Assembly (NCBI RefSeq): GCF_014202335.1
Contig: NZ_JACHGP010000014.1
Span: forward strand, 170,809 to 234,808
Reading direction: 5' to 3'
Source of the DNA: Mycobacterium sp. AZCC_0083
Lineage (GTDB): Bacteria > Actinomycetota > Actinomycetes > Mycobacteriales > Mycobacteriaceae
DNA length: 64,000 nt
Both the position numbers and the translations under genes were made by a program. Position 1 is the stretch's first letter. Each line of letters starts with the position of its first letter. Below are positions 15,511 through 24,097 of this stretch, piece after piece. The notes beneath the pieces were generated by a model that was given only the letters and a program-made list of their open reading frames with translations, did not search any database and had not been told where the DNA came from.

Positions 15511-16156
15511 CTTGTTGCGTCCCAACGATCTTCGATTCCTGGACGTCGCGTCGACCCTGAGCCCCGACGAGTGGTCCGCACCGAGCCTGTGCGACGAATG
15601 GACGAATCACCAGGTGTTGGCGCACCTAGTCGTCGGGTACGGCGGAGGTCTTGGCCCTGTGGTGGCCGAGATGTACAGGCATGGCGGCTCGTTCGACGGC
15701 GCCAACACCACGCTTGCGTGCTCGTTGGCGCAGATGCGGTCGCCCGCCGAGCTGCTCGAGGACTTCTCGCGGCTGATCGACCAGCCCAAGGGCATCGGCC
15801 GGTTGCTGCCGCGACGGATGATGGTCGGCGATCACGTCACCCACGAACTCGACATCCTCTATGCGCTCGACCGTGAGCCCGCGATTGCCGAGGACGTGCT
15901 GATCGCCGTGCTGAACACGCAAGTGTCGCTTCCGAATCCGTTCGTCCCGGCGTACCGCAACAGCCGCGGTCTGAGGCTGTCCGCGACCGACGCGGACTGG
16001 ACCCACGGCGTGGACGGGCCCCAGGTCAGTGGCCGCGCGGCCGACCTGGTGTCCGTGTTGGGGGATCGGCCCAGCGCGCTCGTACGACTGAACGGCGACG
16101 GCGTGACCCTGTTGGCGTCGCGGGTGCTCAGCCGCCGGACCCGTACGGCCGGGTGA
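15497..16156 (+). CDS. Maleylpyruvate isomerase-family (DinB-like) protein, possibly mycothiol-dependent
   Basis: A 219-residue protein with the mycothiol-dependent isomerase N-terminal pattern: LDVASTLSPDEWSAPSLCDEWTNHQVLAHLVVGY, where W..PS.C..W and a helix with His form the metal site. ATG 15497 lies inside the 3' end of the hydrolase gene. The C-terminal part (GVDGPQVSGRAADLVSVLGDRPSALVRL) matches the sterol-carrier-like domain. Mycothiol is the main thiol of mycobacteria, so a thiol-transferase role is plausible. Its last 29 bases overlap the convergent VOC gene. Confidence 0.82.
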   Translation: MSSRDLLRPNDLRFLDVASTLSPDEWSAPSLCDEWTNHQVLAHLVVGYGGGLGPVVAEMYRHGGSFDGANTTLACSLAQMRSPAELLEDFSRLIDQPKGIGRLLPRRMMVGDHVTHELDILYALDREPAIAEDVLIAVLNTQVSLPNPFVPAYRNSRGLRLSATDADWTHGVDGPQVSGRAADLVSVLGDRPSALVRLNGDGVTLLASRVLSRRTRTAG

Positions 16157-16517
16157 TGATCTCCAGGTAGTGCCCGGACGGGTCCTGGAAGTAGACCCCG
16201 CGGCCGCCGTCGTTGTCGTTGATCTCGCCGGGACGGGCGCCACGAGGGTCGGCCCAGTGCTCCTGCCCGCGTGAGTGGATGCGGCCGTAGATCGCATCGA
16301 ATTCGGCTTCGGAGACCAGGAACGCGTAGTGCTGCGGATGGATGTCCGCGTCGTCGGGCGCCTGGGCGAAGTCGAGGCTGACGCCGTGATTGAGGGTCAC
16401 CGCCAGGAAGTGTCCGAACTCCGCGGCAGGCGGAAGCCCGAAGAGCTCGGTGAAGTAGTCCGCTGATTCGCGACGGTCCTTGGCGGCCACGATGGTGTGG
16501 TTGAACGTGATGGCCAT
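16128..16517 (-). CDS. VOC-superfamily (glyoxalase/dioxygenase fold) protein
   Basis: A 129-residue vicinal oxygen chelate protein with two beta-alpha-beta-beta-beta modules. Module 1 is FNHTIVAAKDRRESADYFTELFGL; module 2 ends GRGVYFQDPSGHYLEIITRPYG, the typical D-P-x-G-x-x-x-E metal-binding end. Possible ligands are H7, H63 or nearby, and the Glu of YLEI. Function unspecified: such proteins act as glyoxalases, extradiol dioxygenases or binding proteins for antibiotics. Overlaps the upstream gene end-to-end (convergent). Confidence 0.85.
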   Translation of the reverse strand: MAITFNHTIVAAKDRRESADYFTELFGLPPAAEFGHFLAVTLNHGVSLDFAQAPDDADIHPQHYAFLVSEAEFDAIYGRIHSRGQEHWADPRGARPGEINDNDGGRGVYFQDPSGHYLEIITRPYGSGG

Positions 16518-16571
16518 TCAATCGAGTCAACCACCTTCGACGCCGCGAGCACAGCACTGCAGGATGGAGCC

Positions 16572-17114
16572 ATGGCGAACCACCCGGTCCGGCCGGCGAC
16601 GCTGACAGGTGCGCGTGTCCGACTGCGTGCGCCGCACGTCGACGACGCGGAAGCGATGTTCGACGGGATGGCCTCCGACCCCGAAGTGTCGCGCTACATG
16701 TCCTGGACCCCGCACCGGGGAGTCGACGAGACCCGCCGCGTCATCACCAGGCTGTTCAACGTCGGCGCCGACCCGACGTGGATCATCGAAACCCGCGACA
16801 GCGGCGAATTCCTCGGCACCTGCGGTTGGCGCAGGCCTGCGCCGCACACGGTAGAACTTGGGTACTGCATCGGCCGCCGGTGGTGGCGGCAGGGAATCAT
16901 GTCGGAGGTGGCCCAGCTGTTGATCGACGAGGCTCGGCGCGATCCGACCGTGTACCGGGTTTCGGCGTACTGCCACGTCGACAACCCGGGGTCGGCCGGA
17001 GTTCTCCGACGAAGCGGCCTCACCCTCGAAGGCCGCCTCGCGCGGTACGCGGTATTTCCCAATCTCGGTCCCGAACCGCAGGACTGCCTGATGTTTGGAA
17101 AGGCGGTGCGGTGA
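16572..17114 (+). CDS. GNAT-family N-acetyltransferase (RimJ-like)
   Basis: A 180-residue acyltransferase of the ribosomal-protein N-acetyltransferase type. It starts with LTGARVRLRAPHVDDAEAMFDGM. The acetyl-CoA-binding loop lies in VELGYCIGRRWWRQGIMSEVAQLLIDEA, and NPGSAGVLRRSGLTLEGRLARYA forms the C-terminal lobe. ATG 16572 has AGGA 7 bases upstream; the longer frame from 16497 has no ribosome site. The stop shares one base with the next gene's start (TGATG), so the two are co-transcribed. Confidence 0.9.
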   Translation: MANHPVRPATLTGARVRLRAPHVDDAEAMFDGMASDPEVSRYMSWTPHRGVDETRRVITRLFNVGADPTWIIETRDSGEFLGTCGWRRPAPHTVELGYCIGRRWWRQGIMSEVAQLLIDEARRDPTVYRVSAYCHVDNPGSAGVLRRSGLTLEGRLARYAVFPNLGPEPQDCLMFGKAVR

Positions 17115-18130
17115 TGGCCGGACTGGACCTGCGTGCACTGGACGTGCCGGTGATCGTCGCCCCCATGGCGGGCGGACCAACGACTCCCGAGCTCGCCGCC
17201 GCCGGGACCAACGCCGGCGGCCTCGGCTTCCTCGCCGCCGGTTACCTCAGCGCCGAGACTCTCGCCGAACGCATCACGGCCGCACGGGCACTCACGTCGG
17301 GTCCGCTCGGCGTGAACCTCTTCGTGGTGCGCTCGAGTGCCGCCCTGCCCTACGCGATCCACCGCTACGCGCAGGCCCTCGAGAGTGAATCCGCGCGCTA
17401 CGACGCCCACCTCGGCGAACCCCGATACGACGACGACCAGTGGTCGGCGAAGCTCGAGGTGGTGATGGACCTCAAGCCCGAGGTGGTGTCGTTCACGTTC
17501 GGGCTGCCCGACGCCGCGGAGTGCGCGCGACTACGCGGCGCGGACATCACCACGGTCGGCACGATCACTACCCTCGCCGAGGCGGAGCTGGCCGTCGCCG
17601 TCGGCGTCGACGCAGTCGCGGCACAGGGTCCGGCGGCGGGCGGGCACCGCGGGACGCTCGACCCGTCGGCCACGCCGCCCACCCAGCCGCTCTCGCAGCT
17701 GCTCCGCGCGACGACCGTCCGCCTGGACGTGCCGGTGATCGCTGCGGGTGGGTTGATGACCGCCGTCGACGTCGCCGACGTATTGGCCTCCGGTGCGGTG
17801 GCCGCAAGCTTGGGAACCGCGTTCCTGCTCGCCGACGAAGCGGGCAGCAGCCCAGTGCACCGTGCGGCGCTGCAGGACCCGCAGTTCACCGAGACCGTCG
17901 TGACGCGGTCCTTCTCCGGGCGGTACGCGCGGGGCCTACGCAATCGCTTCATCGACGAGCACGATGCCGAGGCGCCGTTCGGCTATCCCGAGATCCACTA
18001 CCTGACCAGCCCGCTGCGAGCCGCAGCGGTGCGGGCCGGCGATCCGCACGGCACCAACGTGTGGGCAGGCACCGGTTATCGGCAGGCCAAGGCGGCGTCG
18101 GTCGCCAAGATCATGTCGGGCCTGGCGTAG
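17114..18130 (+). CDS. Nitronate monooxygenase (2-nitropropane dioxygenase family)
   Basis: A 338-residue FMN-dependent TIM barrel. Typical pieces are VIVAPMAGGPTTPELAAAGTNAGGLGFLAAGYL, VSFTFGLP, the AQGPAAGGHRGT loop with the conserved His, and phosphate-binding VIAAGGLM and ASLGTAFLLADE. It oxidises alkyl nitronates to the carbonyl and nitrite, detoxifying nitro-propionate-type compounds; related proteins are enoyl reductases. Coupled to the acetyltransferase gene through a one-base stop/start overlap. About 50 bases separate it from the response regulator. Confidence 0.9.
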   Translation: MAGLDLRALDVPVIVAPMAGGPTTPELAAAGTNAGGLGFLAAGYLSAETLAERITAARALTSGPLGVNLFVVRSSAALPYAIHRYAQALESESARYDAHLGEPRYDDDQWSAKLEVVMDLKPEVVSFTFGLPDAAECARLRGADITTVGTITTLAEAELAVAVGVDAVAAQGPAAGGHRGTLDPSATPPTQPLSQLLRATTVRLDVPVIAAGGLMTAVDVADVLASGAVAASLGTAFLLADEAGSSPVHRAALQDPQFTETVVTRSFSGRYARGLRNRFIDEHDAEAPFGYPEIHYLTSPLRAAAVRAGDPHGTNVWAGTGYRQAKAASVAKIMSGLA

Positions 18131-18181
18131 CCCCACGAATTCAGCCGCACGTCAGTTTCGGCCTGCGATCATTGCCCCACG

Positions 18182-18847
18182 ATGCGTCTATTAGTGGTCG
18201 AAGACGAGCGACGGCTCGCCGCGGGCCTGCGAAAGGGACTCGAGGCGGAGGGTTTCGCCGTCGATGTCGCGCACAACGGCATCGACGGCATCTGGATGGC
18301 GCGGGAAAACCCTTTCGACGCAATCGTTCTCGATGTAATGCTGCCCGGCGCGAATGGATACCAGGTGTGTCGGACGCTCCGCAGCGACGGCAACTGGACC
18401 CCGATCCTGATGCTCACCGCCAAGGACGGGGTCGCCGAGGTTGTGGAGGGTCTGGACACCGGCGCCGACGACTACTTGGCCAAACCGTTCGCATACGCGG
18501 TGCTGGTCGCCCGGCTGCGGGCGTTGCTGCGGAGAGGCGCACGCCCCCGGCCCACGGTGCTCGAGGTCGGCGAATTGCGATTGGATCCGGCGGCACGTCG
18601 GGTGTGGTTGGGCGACAAGGAAATCGGATTCACCGCCCGCGAGTTCGCGGTCCTGGAGTTCCTGATCCGCCATCCCGGCGAGGTGCTTTCCAAGAAGGAC
18701 ATCCTCGACCACGTGTGGGACTTCGATTTCGACGGTGATCCCAACATCGTCGAGGTATACGTGCGACGGCTCCGGACGAAGCTGGACGAGCCGACGATCG
18801 AAACCATTCGGGGCGCCGGGTACCGGCTGGTCGCCGACCATGGGTGA
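18182..18847 (+). CDS. OmpR-family response regulator
   Basis: A 221-residue regulator with a complete receiver: acidic pocket E7/D8, phosphoacceptor D51, T79 and K101. The C-terminal winged helix ends VEVYVRRLRTKLDEPTIETIRGAGYRLV. The histidine kinase start overlaps its end by eight bases, making an obvious cognate pair. Candidate targets are the secreted PepSY-domain protein and lipoprotein encoded just downstream on the same strand. Confidence 0.95.
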   Translation: MRLLVVEDERRLAAGLRKGLEAEGFAVDVAHNGIDGIWMARENPFDAIVLDVMLPGANGYQVCRTLRSDGNWTPILMLTAKDGVAEVVEGLDTGADDYLAKPFAYAVLVARLRALLRRGARPRPTVLEVGELRLDPAARRVWLGDKEIGFTAREFAVLEFLIRHPGEVLSKKDILDHVWDFDFDGDPNIVEVYVRRLRTKLDEPTIETIRGAGYRLVADHG

Positions 18848-20225
18848 GGTAGTTCGACGGATCCGCGCCCGGGTGGGCACGGTGCGGGCGGCCACCACGG
18901 TCGTGGCGACGATTGTCGTCGGTGTTGCGCTCGTCGCTGGGGCGGCGGTGCTTCTCATCGTGCTGCGCTACACGCTCGTCGACGAGGTCAAGGATCCCGC
19001 TCGCGCCCAGGCACTCGAAGTGGCGGGTCAGCTCGAATCGGGCCAGCCGCCGGTTCTGGAGGTTGCCGGCAGCGACGAGCAGCTTATTCAGGTGCTTGGC
19101 CCGGACGGCGCGGTGGTCGCGTCAAGCCGCAATGTCACCGGTCAACCCGCGGTGGCGCGGTTGCAGCCAGGCGAGTCCGCGCAGGTCCCCACGCCACTGG
19201 ACAACGACGACTTTCTGGCCGTCGCCGAGGGCACACAGACTCCCCAAGGTCCGCGAACGGTGCTGGTGGCCCGTGCGCTGGTTGGCGTTTTCGAGACCAC
19301 CACGCTGGTCACCGGTCTGCTGTTGGTCGGATTGCCGGTTCTGCTGGTGGTGGTGGCGGTCACCACCTGGGCGATGGTGGGCCGCGCGCTCGCCCCGGTC
19401 GAGGCGATCCGACGCGAGGTCGACGAGATCTCCGCCGCACAACTGCACAGGCGGGTTCCGCAGCCGGACGTCGACGATGAGATCGGACGGCTGGCCGCAA
19501 CGATGAACCGCATGCTGGCCCGGCTGGAAGAAGCCCGAAACAGTCAGCGGCGCTTCGTTTCCGACGCATCGCACGAGCTGCGCTCGCCCATCACCACGAT
19601 CCGCCAGCATGCCGAGGTCGCCCTCGCACATCCGGACAGAATCACCACGACCGAACTGGCCGACGTGGTGCTGGCCGAGGAACTCCGGATACAACGACTG
19701 GTCGAGGACCTGCTGGTCCTGGCTCGGGCCGACGAACACGTCCCGCCGCAACGTGCGCCCGTCGACCTCGACGACCTGGCGTTCGAGGAGGCCCGGCGCC
19801 TGCGGTCCACCACCTCGTTGCAGGTCGACACGTCGGCTGTGGGGGCGGCGCGAGTACACGGGGACGTCGATGCGTTGCGACGGGTGTTGCGCAACCTCGG
19901 CGAGAACGCCGCCAGGCACGCCGCGACCCGGGTCGACATCACCCTCGCCGATCGCGGCGGCGACGTGGTGTTGACGGTCGGCGACGACGGGCCGGGGATT
20001 CCCGAGGCCGAAAGACAACGGGTGCTGAAGCGGTTCGTTCGGCTCGACGAAGCGCGGTCCCGCGACGACGGTGGCAGCGGTCTGGGTTTGGCCATCGTCG
20101 ACGAGGTCGTCCGGGCGCACGGCGGCTCGGTATCGATTTCTCGATCGCCACTCGGCGGGGCGCGCGTCGGAGTGACATTTCCCCGCCGACAACGGCTGAC
20201 TTCGGTTCAGGCTGCGGTCAGGTAA
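18840..20225 (+). CDS. Membrane sensor histidine kinase (HisKA type)
   Basis: A 461-residue kinase. The first membrane helix is ~19-43 and the second ~152-180, enclosing an extracytoplasmic sensor of ~110 residues. A HAMP linker follows (ALAPVEAIRREVDEIS), then the H-box FVSDASHELRSPITTIRQH with H245. The HATPase domain has NLGENAARH, DDGPGIP and GGSGLGLAIV. Overlaps the response regulator by eight bases. The sensor has no recognisable ligand-binding family. Two secreted proteins encoded directly downstream suggest envelope sensing, which is inference. Confidence 0.95.
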   Translation: MGEVVRRIRARVGTVRAATTVVATIVVGVALVAGAAVLLIVLRYTLVDEVKDPARAQALEVAGQLESGQPPVLEVAGSDEQLIQVLGPDGAVVASSRNVTGQPAVARLQPGESAQVPTPLDNDDFLAVAEGTQTPQGPRTVLVARALVGVFETTTLVTGLLLVGLPVLLVVVAVTTWAMVGRALAPVEAIRREVDEISAAQLHRRVPQPDVDDEIGRLAATMNRMLARLEEARNSQRRFVSDASHELRSPITTIRQHAEVALAHPDRITTTELADVVLAEELRIQRLVEDLLVLARADEHVPPQRAPVDLDDLAFEEARRLRSTTSLQVDTSAVGAARVHGDVDALRRVLRNLGENAARHAATRVDITLADRGGDVVLTVGDDGPGIPEAERQRVLKRFVRLDEARSRDDGGSGLGLAIVDEVVRAHGGSVSISRSPLGGARVGVTFPRRQRLTSVQAAVR

Positions 20226-20245
20226 GCCAGGGCAGCATCGCCGCC

Positions 20246-20578
20246 ATGAATCTCAAAAAGATCGGAATTGCCGCAGCGACTGGGGTCGCCGCGGTCGCGA
20301 TCGGGACCGGTATCGCGGCGGCACAACCCGACGACGGCGAGGGAACGCCGATCACCGGCGATGCGCTGGCCAAGGCCAGCCAGGCCGCGTTGGCATTCAC
20401 GGGCGGCGGCAACGTGACCGGCACCGAGGTTGGCGACGAGGAGAGCCTCTACCAGGTGGAGGTCACTCTGGGTGACGGTAGCCAGGTCGACGTTCAGCTC
20501 GACCAGAACTTCGTGGTGGTCGGCAACAAGACCGACGGGCCGGGTGCAGACACCGAGCCCGACGGCGACGGCAACTAG
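20246..20578 (+). CDS. Small secreted PepSY-like protein
   Basis: A 110-residue protein with a clear signal peptide (KKIGIAAATGVAAVAIGTGIAAAQ, cleavage likely after AAA). It is followed by one PepSY-like unit: ITGDALAKASQAALAFTGGGNVTGTEVGDEESLYQVEVTLGDGSQVDVQLDQNF. The C-terminus is acidic. PepSY proteins often bind or inhibit secreted enzymes and frequently accompany two-component systems. It starts 20 bases after the kinase gene and is probably part of its operon, so it may be a feedback modulator of the sensor. Confidence 0.8.
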   Translation: MNLKKIGIAAATGVAAVAIGTGIAAAQPDDGEGTPITGDALAKASQAALAFTGGGNVTGTEVGDEESLYQVEVTLGDGSQVDVQLDQNFVVVGNKTDGPGADTEPDGDGN

Positions 20579-20586
20579 GGCCGACT

Positions 20587-21957
20587 GTGAATGCCACCGC
20601 CGGTCGTCGCCTGGCCACGATGTTGATCTGCGCGCCAATCGTCGTCGCGCTGGATGCCGGATGTGGCAAGGACTCTTCCCACAGCCCGTCCACCCCGCCC
20701 GCCGTGGAATGCATCAATGTGGTCGACGAATCCGGGAAGAAGACCGACGAGTGCCTGCCCATCGCGCCGGGCGGTGACCGGGTCGACCTCGTGACACCGG
20801 TGTTCAGCAAGCCGATCCCGATCACCAACCCACTGCATCCGACCAGCGAGGTCAAGCAGGTGATCATGGGCGGTCAGGTCGACGGCAAGCCGTTTCGCAC
20901 CGAGGTGACCCTGTTGCCAGGGACCAAGCCGCTCCAGCGGCGTGGACAAACGGTCGACACCGCGATCATCCAGTACGTCGCCTACTCGGACGGTCGCATC
21001 CACGAGGTGGCGATCGACTCGTACGCGCAGGCCGACGACGGCTCGGTGTGGTACTTCGGTGAGGATGTCTCCAACTTCGAGGACGGCAAGGTGGCCGATA
21101 CCAAGGGAACGTGGGTGGCCAGCGACAAGACACCGGCCGCGATGATCATGCCGGCCATGCCGGCCGTCGGGAACATCTACCGCCCGGAGAACGCGCCGGA
21201 GGTCGTGTTCGAGGAGGTGCGTGTCCAGAAGGTCAACCAGACCGTCGCCGGCCCAAGCGGAAACATCAGTGGGGCAATCGAAGTCATGGAATTGCACATG
21301 GACGGGACGCGTGAGGGAAAGGTCTTCGCTCCCGGGTACGGCGAATTCTCCACCGGAAGCCCAGGTGGCGAACTGGAAGCGGTGTCGCTGGCGGTGCCGA
21401 CCGACAGCAGGCAAGGGCCTGCTCCCGCGGAATTCGGCGCGCTGTCCGCGGCCACCGCAAGGGTTTTCGAGGCGACGGCGTCCGTGGGCGGTGATGACGT
21501 GAAGCAAGCCGCCTCGGCGTTGGGTCGCGCTTGGGAAGGGGTGCTTTCCAAGGGGATTCCCCCGCAGATGGCGTCACAGATGAAGGCCGACATCGAGGCG
21601 CTCAACGGCGCCACCAATGAGGGGTCGGCGCAGGCGGCCGCGCTGCGCATCGCCCAGAATGAGCTCGACCTGCGCCTGCTGTACCAGCGGGTGATCGACG
21701 TGGATCTGGCCAAGCTGGCCCTGTGGGCGCGTGAGCTTCCCGTCGACGTCGCAGCAGACGATGCGGGTTTCCTGCTGGCCGACGTGGCGGCATTGGACCG
21801 GGTGTGGGAGCGCACCCGGCACGGGGTGCAGGCACCCGAGGTCGTTGACGGCGCGATGCAGGAGTTGCGGCAGGCGGCCGACGCCGAGGATCTTTCCGCG
21901 GTGGACCGCGCCGCGACCGCGCTGACCCAAGCCGTCGACGGACTGCGTGCTCGCTGA
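20587..21957 (+). CDS. Secreted or lipid-anchored hypothetical protein
   Basis: A 456-residue protein from GTG 20587, 9 bases after the PepSY gene. The N-terminus is a hydrophobic export signal ending VALDAGCGKDSS. A Cys follows, but the Asp at -3 departs from a canonical lipobox, so lipidation is uncertain. Residues ~40-270 are beta-rich (IIQYVAYSDGRIHEVAIDSYAQADDGSVWYFGEDVSNFEDGK). Residues ~285-456 are helical. No family recognised with confidence. The position behind a two-component system and a PepSY gene suggests an envelope function under the same control. Confidence 0.75.
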   Translation: MNATAGRRLATMLICAPIVVALDAGCGKDSSHSPSTPPAVECINVVDESGKKTDECLPIAPGGDRVDLVTPVFSKPIPITNPLHPTSEVKQVIMGGQVDGKPFRTEVTLLPGTKPLQRRGQTVDTAIIQYVAYSDGRIHEVAIDSYAQADDGSVWYFGEDVSNFEDGKVADTKGTWVASDKTPAAMIMPAMPAVGNIYRPENAPEVVFEEVRVQKVNQTVAGPSGNISGAIEVMELHMDGTREGKVFAPGYGEFSTGSPGGELEAVSLAVPTDSRQGPAPAEFGALSAATARVFEATASVGGDDVKQAASALGRAWEGVLSKGIPPQMASQMKADIEALNGATNEGSAQAAALRIAQNELDLRLLYQRVIDVDLAKLALWARELPVDVAADDAGFLLADVAALDRVWERTRHGVQAPEVVDGAMQELRQAADAEDLSAVDRAATALTQAVDGLRAR

Positions 21958-22110
21958 CCGTTTCTTTGGCGACTTGTCACATGCCTCAATTCGTTATCTT
22001 TGCGTTCTCTATGAGAACCAGGAATGTGCTTGGAACTGCATTATTCTGGAGGTGTCGAATTCATTGGGAAGCGGAGCGGATTCCGCGGACACTAAAGGAG
22101 ATTTACGGGG

Positions 22111-22410
22111 ATGAAGAGATATACGTTTTCCGCGCTCGCCGCGGGTGCGATGGCTGCCTCGGTGCTTGGGCTGGCGGGCGTCGCCGCCGCGGCGCCCGGG
22201 GGTCCGTCGAAGGTCGACGACATGGTGCGAACGCTCGAGTCCAGCGGTTACCACGTGATCGTGAACCGGTCTGGAGCTGCGCCGTTGGCGACGTGCACGG
22301 TGACGTCGGTCCGGCAGGGTCAGACCTTCAGCACCGTCGACTCGCGCGGGGGCGGGTCGCCGAACGAGACGATTCTGGCGAAGACCGTGCTCGTCGACGT
22401 GGCGTGCTGA
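22111..22410 (+). CDS. Small secreted mycobacterial hypothetical protein
   Basis: A 99-residue exported protein. Signal peptide residues are 1-28 (ending GVAAAAPGG). The mature part is ~70 residues with two Cys (in ATCTVTSV and at the very C-terminal VAC), well placed for a disulfide. A strong AAAGGAGAT ribosome site lies upstream. The ~150-base leader region is AT-richer than its surroundings. Resembles small secreted proteins common in mycobacteria; function unknown. Confidence 0.8.
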   Translation: MKRYTFSALAAGAMAASVLGLAGVAAAAPGGPSKVDDMVRTLESSGYHVIVNRSGAAPLATCTVTSVRQGQTFSTVDSRGGGSPNETILAKTVLVDVAC

Positions 22411-22436
22411 CGCGGTCGGGGTGCATTGATTTGCGA

Positions 22437-22472
22437 CGGGAGTGTGGCGTGATAAACGACGCCACACTCCCG
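22437..22472. terminator. Bidirectional hairpin between convergent genes
   Basis: A perfect 14-bp stem, CGGGAGTGTGGCGT (22437-22450) with its complement (22459-22472), and an 8-base loop. There is no long T-run, as is common in mycobacteria. It sits between the secreted-protein gene and the converging regulator gene. Confidence 0.7.
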
Positions 22473-22571
22473 TATTGGTATGGCCAGGAATGCTCATTAA
22501 AAATTGCGAAATGATTCGCGCGCGATGAATGAACTCGCGCCGAGAAATTGCGCCTCGGGCCCGCATCCCGC

Positions 22572-23102
22572 TTATTCAGCGGAGCGCAACAGATACCCCA
22601 CACCGCGCACGGTATGAATCATGGGCGCGCGCCCGGCATCGACCTTTTTCCTCAAGTACGAGACGTAGAGGTCGACGATGCCCGACCGGCCACCGAAGTC
22701 GTAGTTCCAGACCCTGGCGAGGATCTCCTTGCGGCTCACCGCCCGCCCCTGGTGGAGCATGAGGTAGCGCAACAGCTCGAACTCCGTGGAGGTCAACGAG
22801 ATCGACGATCCGGCCCGCGTCACGGTCCGACTGGCGTCGTCCAGGACGAGATCACCGACGGTGACTGGCTCGTCACGCGCAGGGGTTGGGTAGGCCGACC
22901 GGCACAACACGCTCCGCAACTGCGCGACGATGTGGTCGAATTCCGCCGCGTGGTGTGCGACATCGATTCCCCAGCCCTCGTCACGCAGCGCCATCCGAAT
23001 CAGGTTGGACAGGTCGCGCTCGTCGTCGGCGGGCAGCGTTCTTGGCAGCTCACCAAGGACGGCCTGCCGTCGAGTCGAACCGCTGACCTGCGGTGTCGTC
23101 AT
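22572..23102 (-). CDS. OmpR-type regulator with an internally deleted receiver domain
   Basis: A 176-residue protein. Residues ~85-176 are a complete winged-helix output domain (SISLTSTEFELLRYLMLHQGRAVSRKEILARVWNYDFGGRSGIVDLYVSYLRKKV). Residues ~22-68 begin like a receiver (LPADDERDLSNLIRMALRDEGWGIDVAH). They then jump straight to what looks like its last helix (EFDHIVAQLRSVLCR). The segment that would carry the phosphoacceptor Asp, the Thr/Ser and the Lys is absent, without a frame break. ATG 23102 follows GGAGAG. It lies 74 bases downstream of the DUF4097 gene on the same strand. Either a phosphorylation-independent regulator or a decaying gene. Confidence 0.8.
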   Translation of the reverse strand: MTTPQVSGSTRRQAVLGELPRTLPADDERDLSNLIRMALRDEGWGIDVAHHAAEFDHIVAQLRSVLCRSAYPTPARDEPVTVGDLVLDDASRTVTRAGSSISLTSTEFELLRYLMLHQGRAVSRKEILARVWNYDFGGRSGIVDLYVSYLRKKVDAGRAPMIHTVRGVGYLLRSAE

Positions 23103-23182
23103 CTTCACAGTCTCTCCACCCTCGTGCGATCGCTCAACGGATTCATAGACGGCTCACATGTCGGCGGCGACGACCGTCGGGG

Positions 23183-24076
23183 TCAGCTGTGACCCAGCGT
23201 GGTCACGACCACGTTGCCGTCTTCGGACCGTGCGGTGACCAGCGCCGCCGCGTCGTCGGGGTCGTTCGTCTGAGGTACCTGGACCTCCGTCGACCCGTCT
23301 CCGTAGTCGGTGTTCGCATCGACCAGGTAGGGGCCGTGCGGCGGGAGCGCGATGGTGACGTCACCGTCTCGGCTGGTCACGTCGACGGTCTTTGGTGCGG
23401 CGTTCTTGAAGTCCACGGAGATGTCGCCGTCGGAGGTGGTGGCGCTGAACGATTCGGTGACCGAGATCGGTTCTTTAGTGATCACCGATCCGTCCTGGCT
23501 GGTGATCTCGATGCGCCGGGCCGAGCCGCTCAGCATGATGGCCCCATCGGTCGTTCGGGCGACCAACTGATCCAGGTCCGCCTGGGCCATCACCACGCCG
23601 TCCTCCTGTTGCACGGTGACCGACAGCTTTCGCGCCAGATCGGGCGGCAGTGTCACGGTGAGCTCGCCCGCGCGATTCCAGTCCATGAACTTGCCGGACT
23701 GCGATGCGACGGTCACGCGGGTGCCGCCCGGCTCGTTGGTGACCGACACCGCTGCACCTGGTGACTGTCGCGAGTCGACCTGGCGGAGGTCCACCCGCGG
23801 TTCGGCTGCCGCACGGTCGGCCACGATGCGCACCAGCGTCGTGGAGTCGGCGGTGTCGACGGTCAGCGACTTCATGGCGGCGGGCAGGGGCTGGGTGTCG
23901 GTGGTCATGCGCAGCGCGCTCAGGCCGAACGCCGCAACGGCCAGGCTGCTTACCGTTCCGATCAGCAGCACCGCGGCAGCCGCGACGAGCAGGACCCGCA
24001 CCGCGGTGCGGCTGCCGGGGGTCAGCGGTGGCGGAGCTGCTGGGGCGGGTGGGGGAGGAGCGATGGTGGTCGTCAC
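23183..24076 (-). CDS. Membrane-anchored DUF4097-like beta-helix protein
   Basis: A 297-residue protein. A Pro/Ala-rich cytoplasmic N-terminus (APPPPAPAAPPPL) precedes one membrane helix (~27-52). The extracytoplasmic domain of repeated short beta strands (ARTTDGAIMLSGSARRIEITSQDGSVI, ATTSDGDISVDF, VTSRDGDVTIALP, ARSEDGNVVVTT) is typical of DUF4097 'putative adhesin' proteins. These often accompany LiaRS/PspC-type envelope stress systems. It follows the NarL-type regulator by 21 bases, so it is probably a target or companion of that two-component system. Confidence 0.82.
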   Translation of the reverse strand: MTTTIAPPPPAPAAPPPLTPGSRTAVRVLLVAAAAVLLIGTVSSLAVAAFGLSALRMTTDTQPLPAAMKSLTVDTADSTTLVRIVADRAAAEPRVDLRQVDSRQSPGAAVSVTNEPGGTRVTVASQSGKFMDWNRAGELTVTLPPDLARKLSVTVQQEDGVVMAQADLDQLVARTTDGAIMLSGSARRIEITSQDGSVITKEPISVTESFSATTSDGDISVDFKNAAPKTVDVTSRDGDVTIALPPHGPYLVDANTDYGDGSTEVQVPQTNDPDDAAALVTARSEDGNVVVTTLGHS

Positions 24077-24097
24077 GATGGAAACCCTTTCAGCGGT

